A stretch of 64,000 nucleotides of DNA, taken from the NCBI RefSeq assembly GCF_000376565.1, contig NZ_BARG01000021.1:62001-126000 (forward strand), written 5' to 3'. Both the position numbers and the translations under genes were made by a program. This DNA is from Streptomyces hokutonensis (GTDB lineage Bacteria > Actinomycetota > Actinomycetes > Streptomycetales > Streptomycetaceae). Within the stretch, counting starts at the first letter, position 1, and the number at the start of each line of letters is the position of its first letter. Positions 9,824 through 16,070 of the stretch are shown in pieces. A model generated the notes under the pieces. That model worked only from the letters and a program-made list of their open reading frames with translations, was not told the origin of the DNA and did no database searches.

Positions 9824-10471
9824 TCAGTCGGTGTCGGCGAGGCTTTCGAGACCCCGCCAGATCTCGGCCGTCACGCGGACCGCGTCGTCCACGTCACCGT
9901 CGGAGCAGGCCTCGATGAGCCGCTCGTGCAGTCCTGCCGAACGGCAGTTGCCGCCCTCGCCGAAGCGCCGTCGCTCCAGCCGACGGATGAGGGGGGTGTA
10001 GCGGGCGACGGTGGCCGCGGCCGCGCGGTTGCCGCTCACCCGGACCAGGACGTCGTGCAGTTCATCGTCGGCGCGCAGCGCCGCGTCCACGTCCCCGGCG
10101 CGCACGGCGGCGGCGAACCGGTCGTTGGCCGCGCGCATCACATCGACGTCCGTGTCCTGCAAGAGGGGTACGGCGATCCGCGTCACCAACTCGTGCAGGG
10201 CGCCGACGACGGCCGCCGCGTCCCGTACGTCGGCGGCCACCACCGGGGTCACCCGGGTGTAGCTCTGCGGCTTGCTCTCCAGGAGCCCGTCGTCCACGAG
10301 CCGCGAGAACGCCTCCCGCACCGGCGCCCGCGACAGCCCGAGCCGCTCGGCCAGCTCGGCGTCCCGCACCACCGCGCCGGGTTCGATCTCCCCGGCGACG
10401 ATGGCGTCACGGATCGCTTCGTAGGCGCGGTCACGGAGGAGGGTGCGCGGGACGGGCCGTAGGGCGTTCAT
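9824..10471 (-). CDS. GntR/FCD-family regulator upstream of acdS
   Basis: This 215-residue regulator has an N-terminal GntR winged helix ([16 protein letters not shown], then [19 protein letters not shown]). A helical FCD effector domain follows, with the metal-ligand pattern D-x3-H in [10 protein letters not shown] and a later H in [16 protein letters not shown] proteins typically sense carboxylates. Its position directly before acdS suggests autoregulation and control of ACC use. Other acdS genes are often controlled by an Lrp-type regulator, so a GntR here is a variation. Confidence 0.85.
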   Translation of the reverse strand: MNALRPVPRTLLRDRAYEAIRDAIVAGEIEPGAVVRDAELAERLGLSRAPVREAFSRLVDDGLLESKPQSYTRVTPVVAADVRDAAAVVGALHELVTRIAVPLLQDTDVDVMRAANDRFAAAVRAGDVDAALRADDELHDVLVRVSGNRAAAATVARYTPLIRRLERRRFGEGGNCRSAGLHERLIEACSDGDVDDAVRVTAEIWRGLESLADTD

Positions 10472-10513
10472 GAACTGAAATGTTAGATGTCAATCTCCCT
10501 TCGGACAAGGGTG

Positions 10514-10543
10514 TGGCCCGCACCCGTGCGTGGGTGCGGGCCA
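10514..10543 (-). terminator. Terminator of the rsr gene
   Basis: Perfect 12-bp inverted repeat TGGCCCGCACCC / GGGTGCGGGCCA with a 6-nt loop. It sits 12 bp beyond the stop of the TROVE gene on the minus strand and before the GntR start. Confidence 0.8.
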
Positions 10544-10554
10544 GGTGCCGGGAT

Positions 10555-12138
10555 TCAGGCAGCCCAGGGCCAGTCCGCGTCCCGGGCCGCCTCCAGCAGC
10601 GGCACCATCCGGAAGGCCGCGTCCGAGAGGCCGCCGAAGGTGTGCCGGTTGGCGGTGCCGGACGGGCCGTGGCCCGCCCGGTACCCGGCGAGGTTCCAGG
10701 TGTAGACCGGCACGTGGGCCGGGACCTGCTCGGTCGGGTCGCCGTAGTGGCTGTACTCGGCCTGCTCGTCGGTGATGATCAGCACCCGGTCCTGGCCCCG
10801 GTAGTGCGAGCGGACCGCCGAGGTCGTGTCGGTGCCGCCCAGGTCGCCGAAGCGGCCCAGGACCTTGAGCACCGACTCGCCAGCGGCGAAGTCCAGGCGC
10901 CTGCTCGTGGTGCCGAACTCGACGAGGTCCGCGTCCGCCGCCCGCAACGCGAGCGCCGTGCCGAAGACCGCCGCCGCGTCGGCCCGGTTGAGCTCGGAGC
11001 GGTCGGACAGCCGGGAGTAGAACATCGAGCCCGAGCGGTCCACGAGCACCAGCGTGCGGCCCGGCAGCGCGGGCACATTGGCCAGCGAGTGGCCGAGCGC
11101 CCGCTCCAGCGGGTACGCCCAGCGCAGCGAGGGCGCGTGCTGGTACGCGGCGAGGTACCGGAAGGGGAACTGCCGCGAGCGCGCGACCTCCGCCGGGTCG
11201 CTGATCTTCGCCGCGACCCGGGCCGCGACCTCGTCGGAGACTCCGGCCTCGTCGAAGTTCCGGAGATTCCGGACGAGCGCCATCGAACCCATGGACGGGA
11301 TGACCGCCTCCCAGGCCGCCTTGTCCATCGGGCCCTGGAGCCAGCCGGCCAGCGCCTCCCAGGTCATCCCGGCCGCCGCGAGCCGCGCCGCTCCGTCCGG
11401 CGCCGTGACGACCGCGCGCCGCTCGGCGACCGGCAGCGCCATCAACTCGCGGTGCGCGGTGAGGACTTGGTTCGACGCGGGCGGTACGGCGGTGTCCGGG
11501 TGGTGCCGGCGGTCCAGGGCGTACTGGAACAGCTCGCCCTGCCACGCCTTGTCCGGGTCCGGCGCCGCGTGCACCAGGTTGAGGATGTCGCCGAAGCGGT
11601 AGCCCTTGGACGCGGTGTCGTACTTCAGCAGCGACTTGCCGTTGTAGAGCCGCTGTACGGCGTCGGCGACACCGCGCTTGACGGGCTTCGGGACGGCACG
11701 GCCGTAGCGCGCGGTCCAGTACGCGAGGAGCTCGCCGGGCTCGTCCGGGCGCCGGAGCACGGAGTCGACGACCTGTCGGTTCGAGGGGCCGTCGGTGGCA
11801 CCCGCGTCGAGGCGGGCCTTCACGTACTCGGCGGCGCCCACGATCGAGGCCGTACGGAGGTTCCCCTCTCCGCGGAGCCAGCCGAGGAGGCCGGCCGTCC
11901 AGGCCGGGTCGGTGACGGCGAGCTCGCGCACGAGGGTCGCGAAGCGGTCGTCGCGGTCGGCGCCGGACTCGTAGAAGGTCTGCTGGGAGACGAAGTTGGT
12001 GACGGCGAGCAGAAAGAGCTCGGAGCGCGCGTCCCGCTCACGGCCTCGGCCGCCCTGGTAGGTGCGGAGTACTCGGCCCGTCGAGGTCACTCGCGACGTG
12101 GGCTGCGCCTTCGCCGTCTTGTTGTTGAATCGCGACAT
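10555..12138 (-). CDS. rsr: TROVE-domain Ro60-like RNA-binding ring protein
   Basis: This 527-residue bacterial orthologue of Ro60 forms a HEAT-repeat ring that binds Y RNAs and the ends of misfolded RNAs, and can team with PNPase. The TROVE domain occupies about residues 15-355 (FLLAVTNFVSQQTFYESGAD, LAVTDPAWTAGLLGWLRGEG). A C-terminal von Willebrand A domain follows, with a MIDAS motif DRSGS near residue 365, a conserved Thr-rich segment (GGTDTTSAV) and DRVLIITDEQ. The start ATG at 12138 has a run of six Gs just upstream that forms the loop of an 8-bp hairpin. Two Y-RNA-like genes lie immediately upstream on the same strand, which supports the assignment. Confidence 0.93.
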   Translation of the reverse strand: MSRFNNKTAKAQPTSRVTSTGRVLRTYQGGRGRERDARSELFLLAVTNFVSQQTFYESGADRDDRFATLVRELAVTDPAWTAGLLGWLRGEGNLRTASIVGAAEYVKARLDAGATDGPSNRQVVDSVLRRPDEPGELLAYWTARYGRAVPKPVKRGVADAVQRLYNGKSLLKYDTASKGYRFGDILNLVHAAPDPDKAWQGELFQYALDRRHHPDTAVPPASNQVLTAHRELMALPVAERRAVVTAPDGAARLAAAGMTWEALAGWLQGPMDKAAWEAVIPSMGSMALVRNLRNFDEAGVSDEVAARVAAKISDPAEVARSRQFPFRYLAAYQHAPSLRWAYPLERALGHSLANVPALPGRTLVLVDRSGSMFYSRLSDRSELNRADAAAVFGTALALRAADADLVEFGTTSRRLDFAAGESVLKVLGRFGDLGGTDTTSAVRSHYRGQDRVLIITDEQAEYSHYGDPTEQVPAHVPVYTWNLAGYRAGHGPSGTANRHTFGGLSDAAFRMVPLLEAARDADWPWAA

Positions 12139-12139
12139 G

Positions 12140-12160
12140 ATGAATTCCCCCCGAATTCAT
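12140..12160 (-). promoter_or_regulatory. Hairpin presenting the rsr ribosome-binding site
   Basis: ATGAATTC and GAATTCAT form a perfect 8-bp stem whose 5-nt loop is all G on the mRNA strand. The loop is the only Shine-Dalgarno candidate for rsr and ends about 10 nt before the ATG. The structure could tune translation or bind protein; that is inference. Confidence 0.6.
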
Positions 12161-12187
12161 TGGTGTTCCGGAGGGAGGAGCGGCAAA

Positions 12188-12350
12188 GGGAGAGCGCCCG
12201 AGGTCGAAGTCGGCTGCGGTGCTTATAAACTGGCGCGTCTTCCGTTCCGCCACATCGACCTGAGTCGATGACGGGATTCGAACCCGCATGAGGGATTCAC
12301 CCCCACCAGTTCCCGAAGTATCCGCTGCCTGCGCACCGGGCACCCACCAA
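12188..12350 (-). ncRNA. Y-RNA-like ncRNA 2 (Leu-type tRNA mimic)
   Basis: Read on the minus strand, this carries tRNA parts in permuted order. A T-arm (GCGGGTTCGAATCCCGT, 12271-12287) comes first. A perfect 7-bp acceptor-like hairpin closed by TCAG follows (12253-12270). Then comes a tRNA-Leu-like D-arm with GGCGGAACGGAAGACGCGCC (12231-12252). The anticodon stem is not closed by a loop: AACTGG (12306-12311) pairs with CCAGTT (12228-12233) and leads into an outer stem, CGGTGC/GCACCG (12333-12338 with 12217-12222) and GCCCG/CGGGC. This is the organisation described for bacterial Y RNAs encoded beside Ro60. The ends are approximate. Confidence 0.8.
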
Positions 12351-12386
12351 ATGCCGCGCCTCCCGAGATCAAATCGGCGGCGGCAT
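12351..12386 (-). repeat. Hairpin between the two Y RNA genes
   Basis: A 7-bp inverted repeat, ATGCCGC at 12351-12357 with GCGGCAT at 12380-12386, has additional internal pairing (CCGA/TCGG). It could be the 5' end of the second Y RNA or a processing or termination element after the first. No U-tract follows. Confidence 0.5.
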
Positions 12387-12445
12387 GGGATTCTTTGGAA
12401 GAAGTAGCCGCGGCCCGCGCACCGGGAGGTGCATGAAGTTGTGGT

Positions 12446-12583
12446 GTCCAGAGTTCAAGGCCGGCGGAACCGACGTAGGTGCTCTAACCCCTGAGCTACA
12501 CCGGCGCGTTGTACCGGTGGCGGGACTCGAACCCGCGGCCGCCCCATTATCAGTGGAAGTAGGTCCTGCCTTCGCACCTGGAC
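12446..12583 (-). ncRNA. Y-RNA-like ncRNA 1 (permuted tRNA mimic)
   Basis: This 138-nt minus-strand RNA is bounded by a long stem: GTCCAG (12578-12583) pairs with CTGGAC (12446-12451), then AAGG/CCTT across a 5x5 internal loop, then a bulged GGACC/GGTTCC helix like the Ro-binding stem of Y RNAs. Inside, in order, are an anticodon-arm-like hairpin with 7-nt loop CTGATAA (12542-12558), a T-arm GCGGGTTCGAGTCCCGC (12520-12536), an acceptor-like hairpin CACCGG/CCGGTG (12514-12519 with 12499-12504), and a D-arm (12481-12496). The T-arm precedes the D-arm, so it cannot be an ordinary tRNA. Bacterial Y RNAs near Ro60 are known to mimic tRNA. Confidence 0.85.
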
Positions 12584-12590
12584 GTTCTTC

Positions 12591-12620
12591 ACTCTAGGAG
12601 GCGGCTGCGAGTCGGGCGAA
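12591..12620 (-). promoter_or_regulatory. Promoter for the Y RNAs
   Basis: On the minus strand, TTCGCC (12615-12620) and TAGAGT (12591-12596) are 18 bp apart. Seven bases after the -10 falls the first base of the GTCCAG outer stem at 12583, exactly where the folded RNA should begin. Confidence 0.6.
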
Positions 12621-12628
12621 CGAATTAA

Positions 12629-14083
12629 CTACTTCTTCTGGCGCTTCCAGGGGCCCGTGATGGCGAGCATGATGCCGGGCGTCTGGATGTTGGCGTAAAG
12701 CGTCTTGCCGTCGGGCGAGAAGGTCACGCCGGTGAACTCGCTGTATTCCGGCTTCTCCGCGGTGCCGATGTTGAGTTCGTTGCGGGCGATCGGGTAGGTG
12801 CGGCCGCTCTCGGTCGCGCCGAACAGGTGCTGTACGCCCTCGCCGTCCTCGGCGATGACGAGGCCGCCGTAGGGGGAGACGGTGATGTTGTCGGGGCCGT
12901 CGAACGCGCCGTCCACGGAGGGGTCGGGGTTGACGCCGAGCAGCACCTTCAGCGTCAGGGTGCGACGCTTGGGGTCGTAGAACCAGACGGCGCCGTCGTG
13001 CTGGACGGGGCTCTCCGTGCGGGCGAAGGAGGAGACGATGTAGGTGCCGCCGTCGCCCCACCACATGCCTTCGAGCTTGCGGGCGCGGGTGATCTCGCCG
13101 GCCGCGAACTGCTTGCGGACGGAGGTCGTCTTCGCGTCGCGGTCGGGAACGGTCACCCAGTCGACGCCGTAGACCGTGCCGATCTTCGTGGCGCGGGAGA
13201 GGTCGTCGACGAACTTGCCGCCGGAGTCGAAGCACTTGAAGGCTTCGAGGACGCCCGCGTCGTCGGCGAGGGTGCGGAGCTTGCCGCGGCCGTGGTGGAA
13301 GTGCTCGGGCGGGGTCCAGCGGTAGAGGAGGCCGTTGGGGTTCGACGCGTCCTCGGTCAGGTACAGGTGGCCGCGCTTGGGGTCGACGACGACGGCCTCG
13401 TGGGCGTAGCGGCCGAGTGCCTTGATCGGCTTGGGGTTCTTGTTGGCGCGGCGGTCCACCGGGTCGACCTCGAAGACGTAGCCGTGGTCCTTGGTGAAGC
13501 CGTTGGTGCCGGCCTTGTCCTCGGTCTCCTCGCAGGTGAGCCAGGTGTCCCAAGGGGTGTTGCCGCCCGCGCAGTTGGTCGCGGTGCCGGCGATGCCGAC
13601 CCACTCGGCGACGTGGTCGCGGCGGACCTCGACGACCGTGCAGCCGCCGGCCGCGGCGGGGTCGTAGACGAGGCCCTCGGTCAGCGGGACGGGGTGGGGC
13701 CAGTTGGCGCGGGGGCCGGCCAGCTCGTGGTTGTTGACGAGGAGGGTGGCGCCGCGCGGGCCGTCGAAGGTGGACGTGCCGTCGTGGTTGGAGGGGGTGA
13801 ACTCGCCCGACTCCAGCTTGGTCTTGCCGCTGTAGGTGATGACGCGGTACTTGAAGCCGGCGGGGAGGGCGAGGAGGCCGTCCGGGTCGGCGACCAGCGG
13901 GCCGTAGCCGACGCCGGCATGGCCGTGGCCGTAGCCGGTCGCCGACTCCTCGGCCGCGGTCTCGGTGTCGGTGGCGGCGAGGGCGTTCGGGGCGGTGGCG
14001 AGGGCGCCGACGCTGCCCGCCAGGGCGACCCCGGCACCGGTGATCGCGGATTTCGCGGCGAAGTCTCTGCGGGTGAGCGACAT
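12629..14083 (-). CDS. PhoX-family secreted phosphatase
   Basis: This 484-residue protein is of the PhoX/DUF839 family, Ca2+/Fe3+-dependent alkaline phosphatases exported folded by the Tat system. The N terminus at ATG 14083 has the Tat motif TRRDFAAKSAITGAG and a hydrophobic stretch to about residue 35. PhoX features include LVNNHE near residue 110, a conserved GGNTPWDTWLTCEET and FDGPDNITVSPYGGLVIAEDG. A start at 14095 (four residues longer) is equally open; neither has a clear ribosome-binding site. A PHO-box-like direct repeat (14159-14180) lies 76 bp upstream, fitting phosphate-starvation control. Confidence 0.87.
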   Translation of the reverse strand: MSLTRRDFAAKSAITGAGVALAGSVGALATAPNALAATDTETAAEESATGYGHGHAGVGYGPLVADPDGLLALPAGFKYRVITYSGKTKLESGEFTPSNHDGTSTFDGPRGATLLVNNHELAGPRANWPHPVPLTEGLVYDPAAAGGCTVVEVRRDHVAEWVGIAGTATNCAGGNTPWDTWLTCEETEDKAGTNGFTKDHGYVFEVDPVDRRANKNPKPIKALGRYAHEAVVVDPKRGHLYLTEDASNPNGLLYRWTPPEHFHHGRGKLRTLADDAGVLEAFKCFDSGGKFVDDLSRATKIGTVYGVDWVTVPDRDAKTTSVRKQFAAGEITRARKLEGMWWGDGGTYIVSSFARTESPVQHDGAVWFYDPKRRTLTLKVLLGVNPDPSVDGAFDGPDNITVSPYGGLVIAEDGEGVQHLFGATESGRTYPIARNELNIGTAEKPEYSEFTGVTFSPDGKTLYANIQTPGIMLAITGPWKRQKK

Positions 14084-14158
14084 GGTGTGTCTCATGTGAC
14101 GGTGGGTGTGCCGTGGAGGGTGGCGGACCTCGGTCGGCGCCACGCTTCCGCCCATGTC

Positions 14159-14180
14159 TGAACACGAGTTGAACACCGGT
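14159..14180 (-). promoter_or_regulatory. PHO-box-like PhoP site
   Basis: Two adjacent 11-nt direct repeats on the minus strand each begin GTTCA (GTTCAACTCGT and GTTCAGACATG, with one preceding GT). Streptomyces PhoP binds 11-nt repeat units with a GTTCACC core. The site lies upstream of a phosphatase gene, where PhoP sites are expected. Confidence 0.65.
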
Positions 14181-14189
14181 CGACTTCGC

Positions 14190-14299
14190 CGGGCTCTCTT
14201 CCATGAATCCGTATGCAATCGGCCATCGATCTCTATGTGATCGGCCATGGATTCGTCTGCGATCAGCCAGGAAGTCGTATGCCGTCACCCATGGGACTC
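14190..14299. repeat. Tandem 22-bp repeats upstream of the PhoX-family gene
   Basis: Four degenerate copies start at 14212, 14234, 14256 and 14278 with a period of exactly 22 bp. The shared core is close to TATGNGATCGGCCATGGATTCG, and a half copy (CCATGAATCCG) precedes them at 14201. The 22-bp period is two helical turns, so each core faces the same side of the DNA. Confidence 0.75.
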
Positions 14300-14323
14300 A
14301 AAAGCCACCGGTGCCGCATCGGC

Positions 14324-15760
14324 TCAACTCCCTTGCTGGGAGCGCGCCTTGAAGGCCGCCTTGCGGGCTTCCTTCGCGATCCGCTTGTCGGGGTGCAGCC
14401 GGCCCATCGCCTCCAGGACGTCGGCGGTCGCGGGGTGGTCGACCCGCCAGGCCGCCGCGAAGAACCCGTTGTGCTGCTGGGCCAGACCCTCGACCAGGGC
14501 CTGCAGCTCCTCGGAGTTGCCCTCGGCGGCCAGTTGCGCGGCGACCGTGTCGACGGTCAGCCAGAAGACCAGGTCCTCGGAGGGCGCGGGGACGTCGCTC
14601 GCGCCGCGTTCGCTCAGCCAGACCCGGGCGAGGCCGCCGAGTTCGGGGTCGTCGAGCACCTCGCGCAGTGCGGGCTCGGCCTCCTGGCCGACGAGGGAGA
14701 GGGCTTGTTGGCAGAGCAGGCGGCGCAGTGGCGCCCCGCTGTCGGCGCCGCGGGCCGCCGCCAGCAACTCCCGTGCGGCGGCGAGGGGTTGACGGCCCGC
14801 CAGCCACTGTTCGGTCTCGGCCCGCGCGGCCTTCTGCGGGAAGGTGGACGTACCGTCGAGGAGCGCGTCCGCGCCCTTGTCGGCGAGGTCTCCGACGGCG
14901 GGCGCCACGAAGCCGGCCTCCTGGAGGCGGGCCCGCAGGCCGTAGAGGCCGAGCGGGGTGAGCCGCACCATGCCGTAGCGGGTGACATCGGTCTCGTCGA
15001 CGGCGGGCGGGGTTCCGTCGGCCGCTTCGTCGAAGTCGGCCATCAGGGCCTCGTCCACGGGCTGGTACTCGACGATCCCGACCGGTGCGAGCAGCCGGAA
15101 CTGGTCGTCGAGGCGCATCATCGCGTCGGAGACCTGTTCCAGTACGTCGTTGGTGGGCTCCCCCATGTCGCTGGGCACGATCATCGAGGCGGCCAGCGCG
15201 GGCAGCGGAATGGGGCCGTCGCCGGGGCCCTCCTCGTTGACGGTGAGGAGATAGAGGTTGCCGAGGACGCCGTCGAGGAACTCTGCCTCCGCCTCGGGGT
15301 CCCAGTCGAGTGACGAGAAATCGACCTCGCCGCCCTCGCCGACGGCGTCGACAAGACCGTCCAGATCGGGCACGCTCGCGTCCGCGAGGAGGGTCTCGAG
15401 GGCGCCGAGCCAGACCGCGAGGACGTCGTGCGGCGAGCCGGAGGTGAGCAGCGCCAGCTCCTCGCCGGCCGCCACGGTGCCCTCCTCCTCGTCGACGATC
15501 TCGACCAGCCCGGTGTCGACCGCGACCCGCCAGGCCTCGCTGGCGTCGGCCGCCGCGTCGTCGCCGGTCAGCCCGAGCAGCTCGGCTGCGGCGGGCAGTT
15601 GCTCGTCGACAAGGCCGCCACCGGCCTCGACGCGGGTGTCGGGGCCGGCCCAGCGGGCGAGCCGGGCCGCACGGGCCAGCAGGGGTGTGGACAGCGCGTC
15701 ACGCGCCAGCTCCGCTTCGGAGTGCAGCCGCACCGGCGGCAGGGGGGAGCTGTCTGACAT
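14324..15760 (-). CDS. Conserved actinobacterial protein of unknown function
   Basis: This 478-residue acidic, Leu/Ala-rich, largely helical protein has no signal peptide or membrane segment. I recognise no catalytic motif. A segment near residues 260-290 (RYGMVRLTPLGLYGLRARLQ) looks like a winged-helix wing. The C-terminal ~150 residues read like HEAT/ARM-style helical repeats (LRRLLCQQALSLV, LREVLDDPELGGLARVWL). Acidic stretches (DEEEG, DWDPEAEAEF) are frequent. It is transcribed away from the nuclease gene and ends upstream of the PhoX-family promoter region. Confidence 0.8.
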   Translation of the reverse strand: MSDSSPLPPVRLHSEAELARDALSTPLLARAARLARWAGPDTRVEAGGGLVDEQLPAAAELLGLTGDDAAADASEAWRVAVDTGLVEIVDEEEGTVAAGEELALLTSGSPHDVLAVWLGALETLLADASVPDLDGLVDAVGEGGEVDFSSLDWDPEAEAEFLDGVLGNLYLLTVNEEGPGDGPIPLPALAASMIVPSDMGEPTNDVLEQVSDAMMRLDDQFRLLAPVGIVEYQPVDEALMADFDEAADGTPPAVDETDVTRYGMVRLTPLGLYGLRARLQEAGFVAPAVGDLADKGADALLDGTSTFPQKAARAETEQWLAGRQPLAAARELLAAARGADSGAPLRRLLCQQALSLVGQEAEPALREVLDDPELGGLARVWLSERGASDVPAPSEDLVFWLTVDTVAAQLAAEGNSEELQALVEGLAQQHNGFFAAAWRVDHPATADVLEAMGRLHPDKRIAKEARKAAFKARSQQGS

Positions 15761-15897
15761 CGGGGGGTTCTCCTAGGGCGCCTCGAAGGCCGTACGACGG
15801 CCGCACACGACACACGACTCAGCCGCTCAGCCTAGACGGATTTCGACCCATGCCGCCCGGTTCATGTCCCGGCCACGAGGAGTACATGGCTGAAACC

Positions 15898-15926
15898 TTG
15901 ACAACTGGGCGGCCCCGCAATGAGAT
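15898..15926 (+). promoter_or_regulatory. Promoter of the secreted nuclease gene
   Basis: A consensus -35 TTGACA (15898-15903) and TGAGAT (15921-15926) are 17 bp apart. They are followed two bases later by the 53-nt palindrome, which would cover the transcription start. Confidence 0.6.
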
Positions 15927-15927
15927 T

Positions 15928-15980
15928 GACGCGCGTAGAAATGTCATGGACACCTAGTCCAGGTATCTTCTACGCGCGTC
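15928..15980. promoter_or_regulatory. 53-nt nested palindrome in the nuclease leader
   Basis: Perfect 13-bp arms, GACGCGCGTAGAA (15928-15940) and TTCTACGCGCGTC (15968-15980), enclose symmetric 6-nt spacers. Inside these is a second perfect stem, TGGAC/GTCCA, with loop ACCTA (15947-15961). Everything is centred on 15954. Overlapping the presumed transcription start, it could be a double operator or a stable 5' hairpin. Confidence 0.75.
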
Positions 15981-16070
15981 GCTACCGCCCCACCGGTCGC
16001 GGCTCCCACCGCCGCTGCACAGCTTCATCCACCCTCGTCCCGGCTCATGCATGTCCCCGGAGGGATCCCG

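Noticed and set aside
12228..12311. A tRNA-Leu gene on the minus strand
   Set aside because: T-arm and D-arm sequences are convincing but are in reverse order, the acceptor stem is closed by a TCAG loop, and there is no CCA-ready 3' end. It fits a Y RNA mimic instead.
12481..12558. An ordinary or split tRNA gene (Ile or Gly-like)
   Set aside because: The parts are permuted and flanked by a long Y-RNA-type stem beside a Ro60 gene; functional tRNA would need circularisation and re-cutting, for which there is no evidence here.
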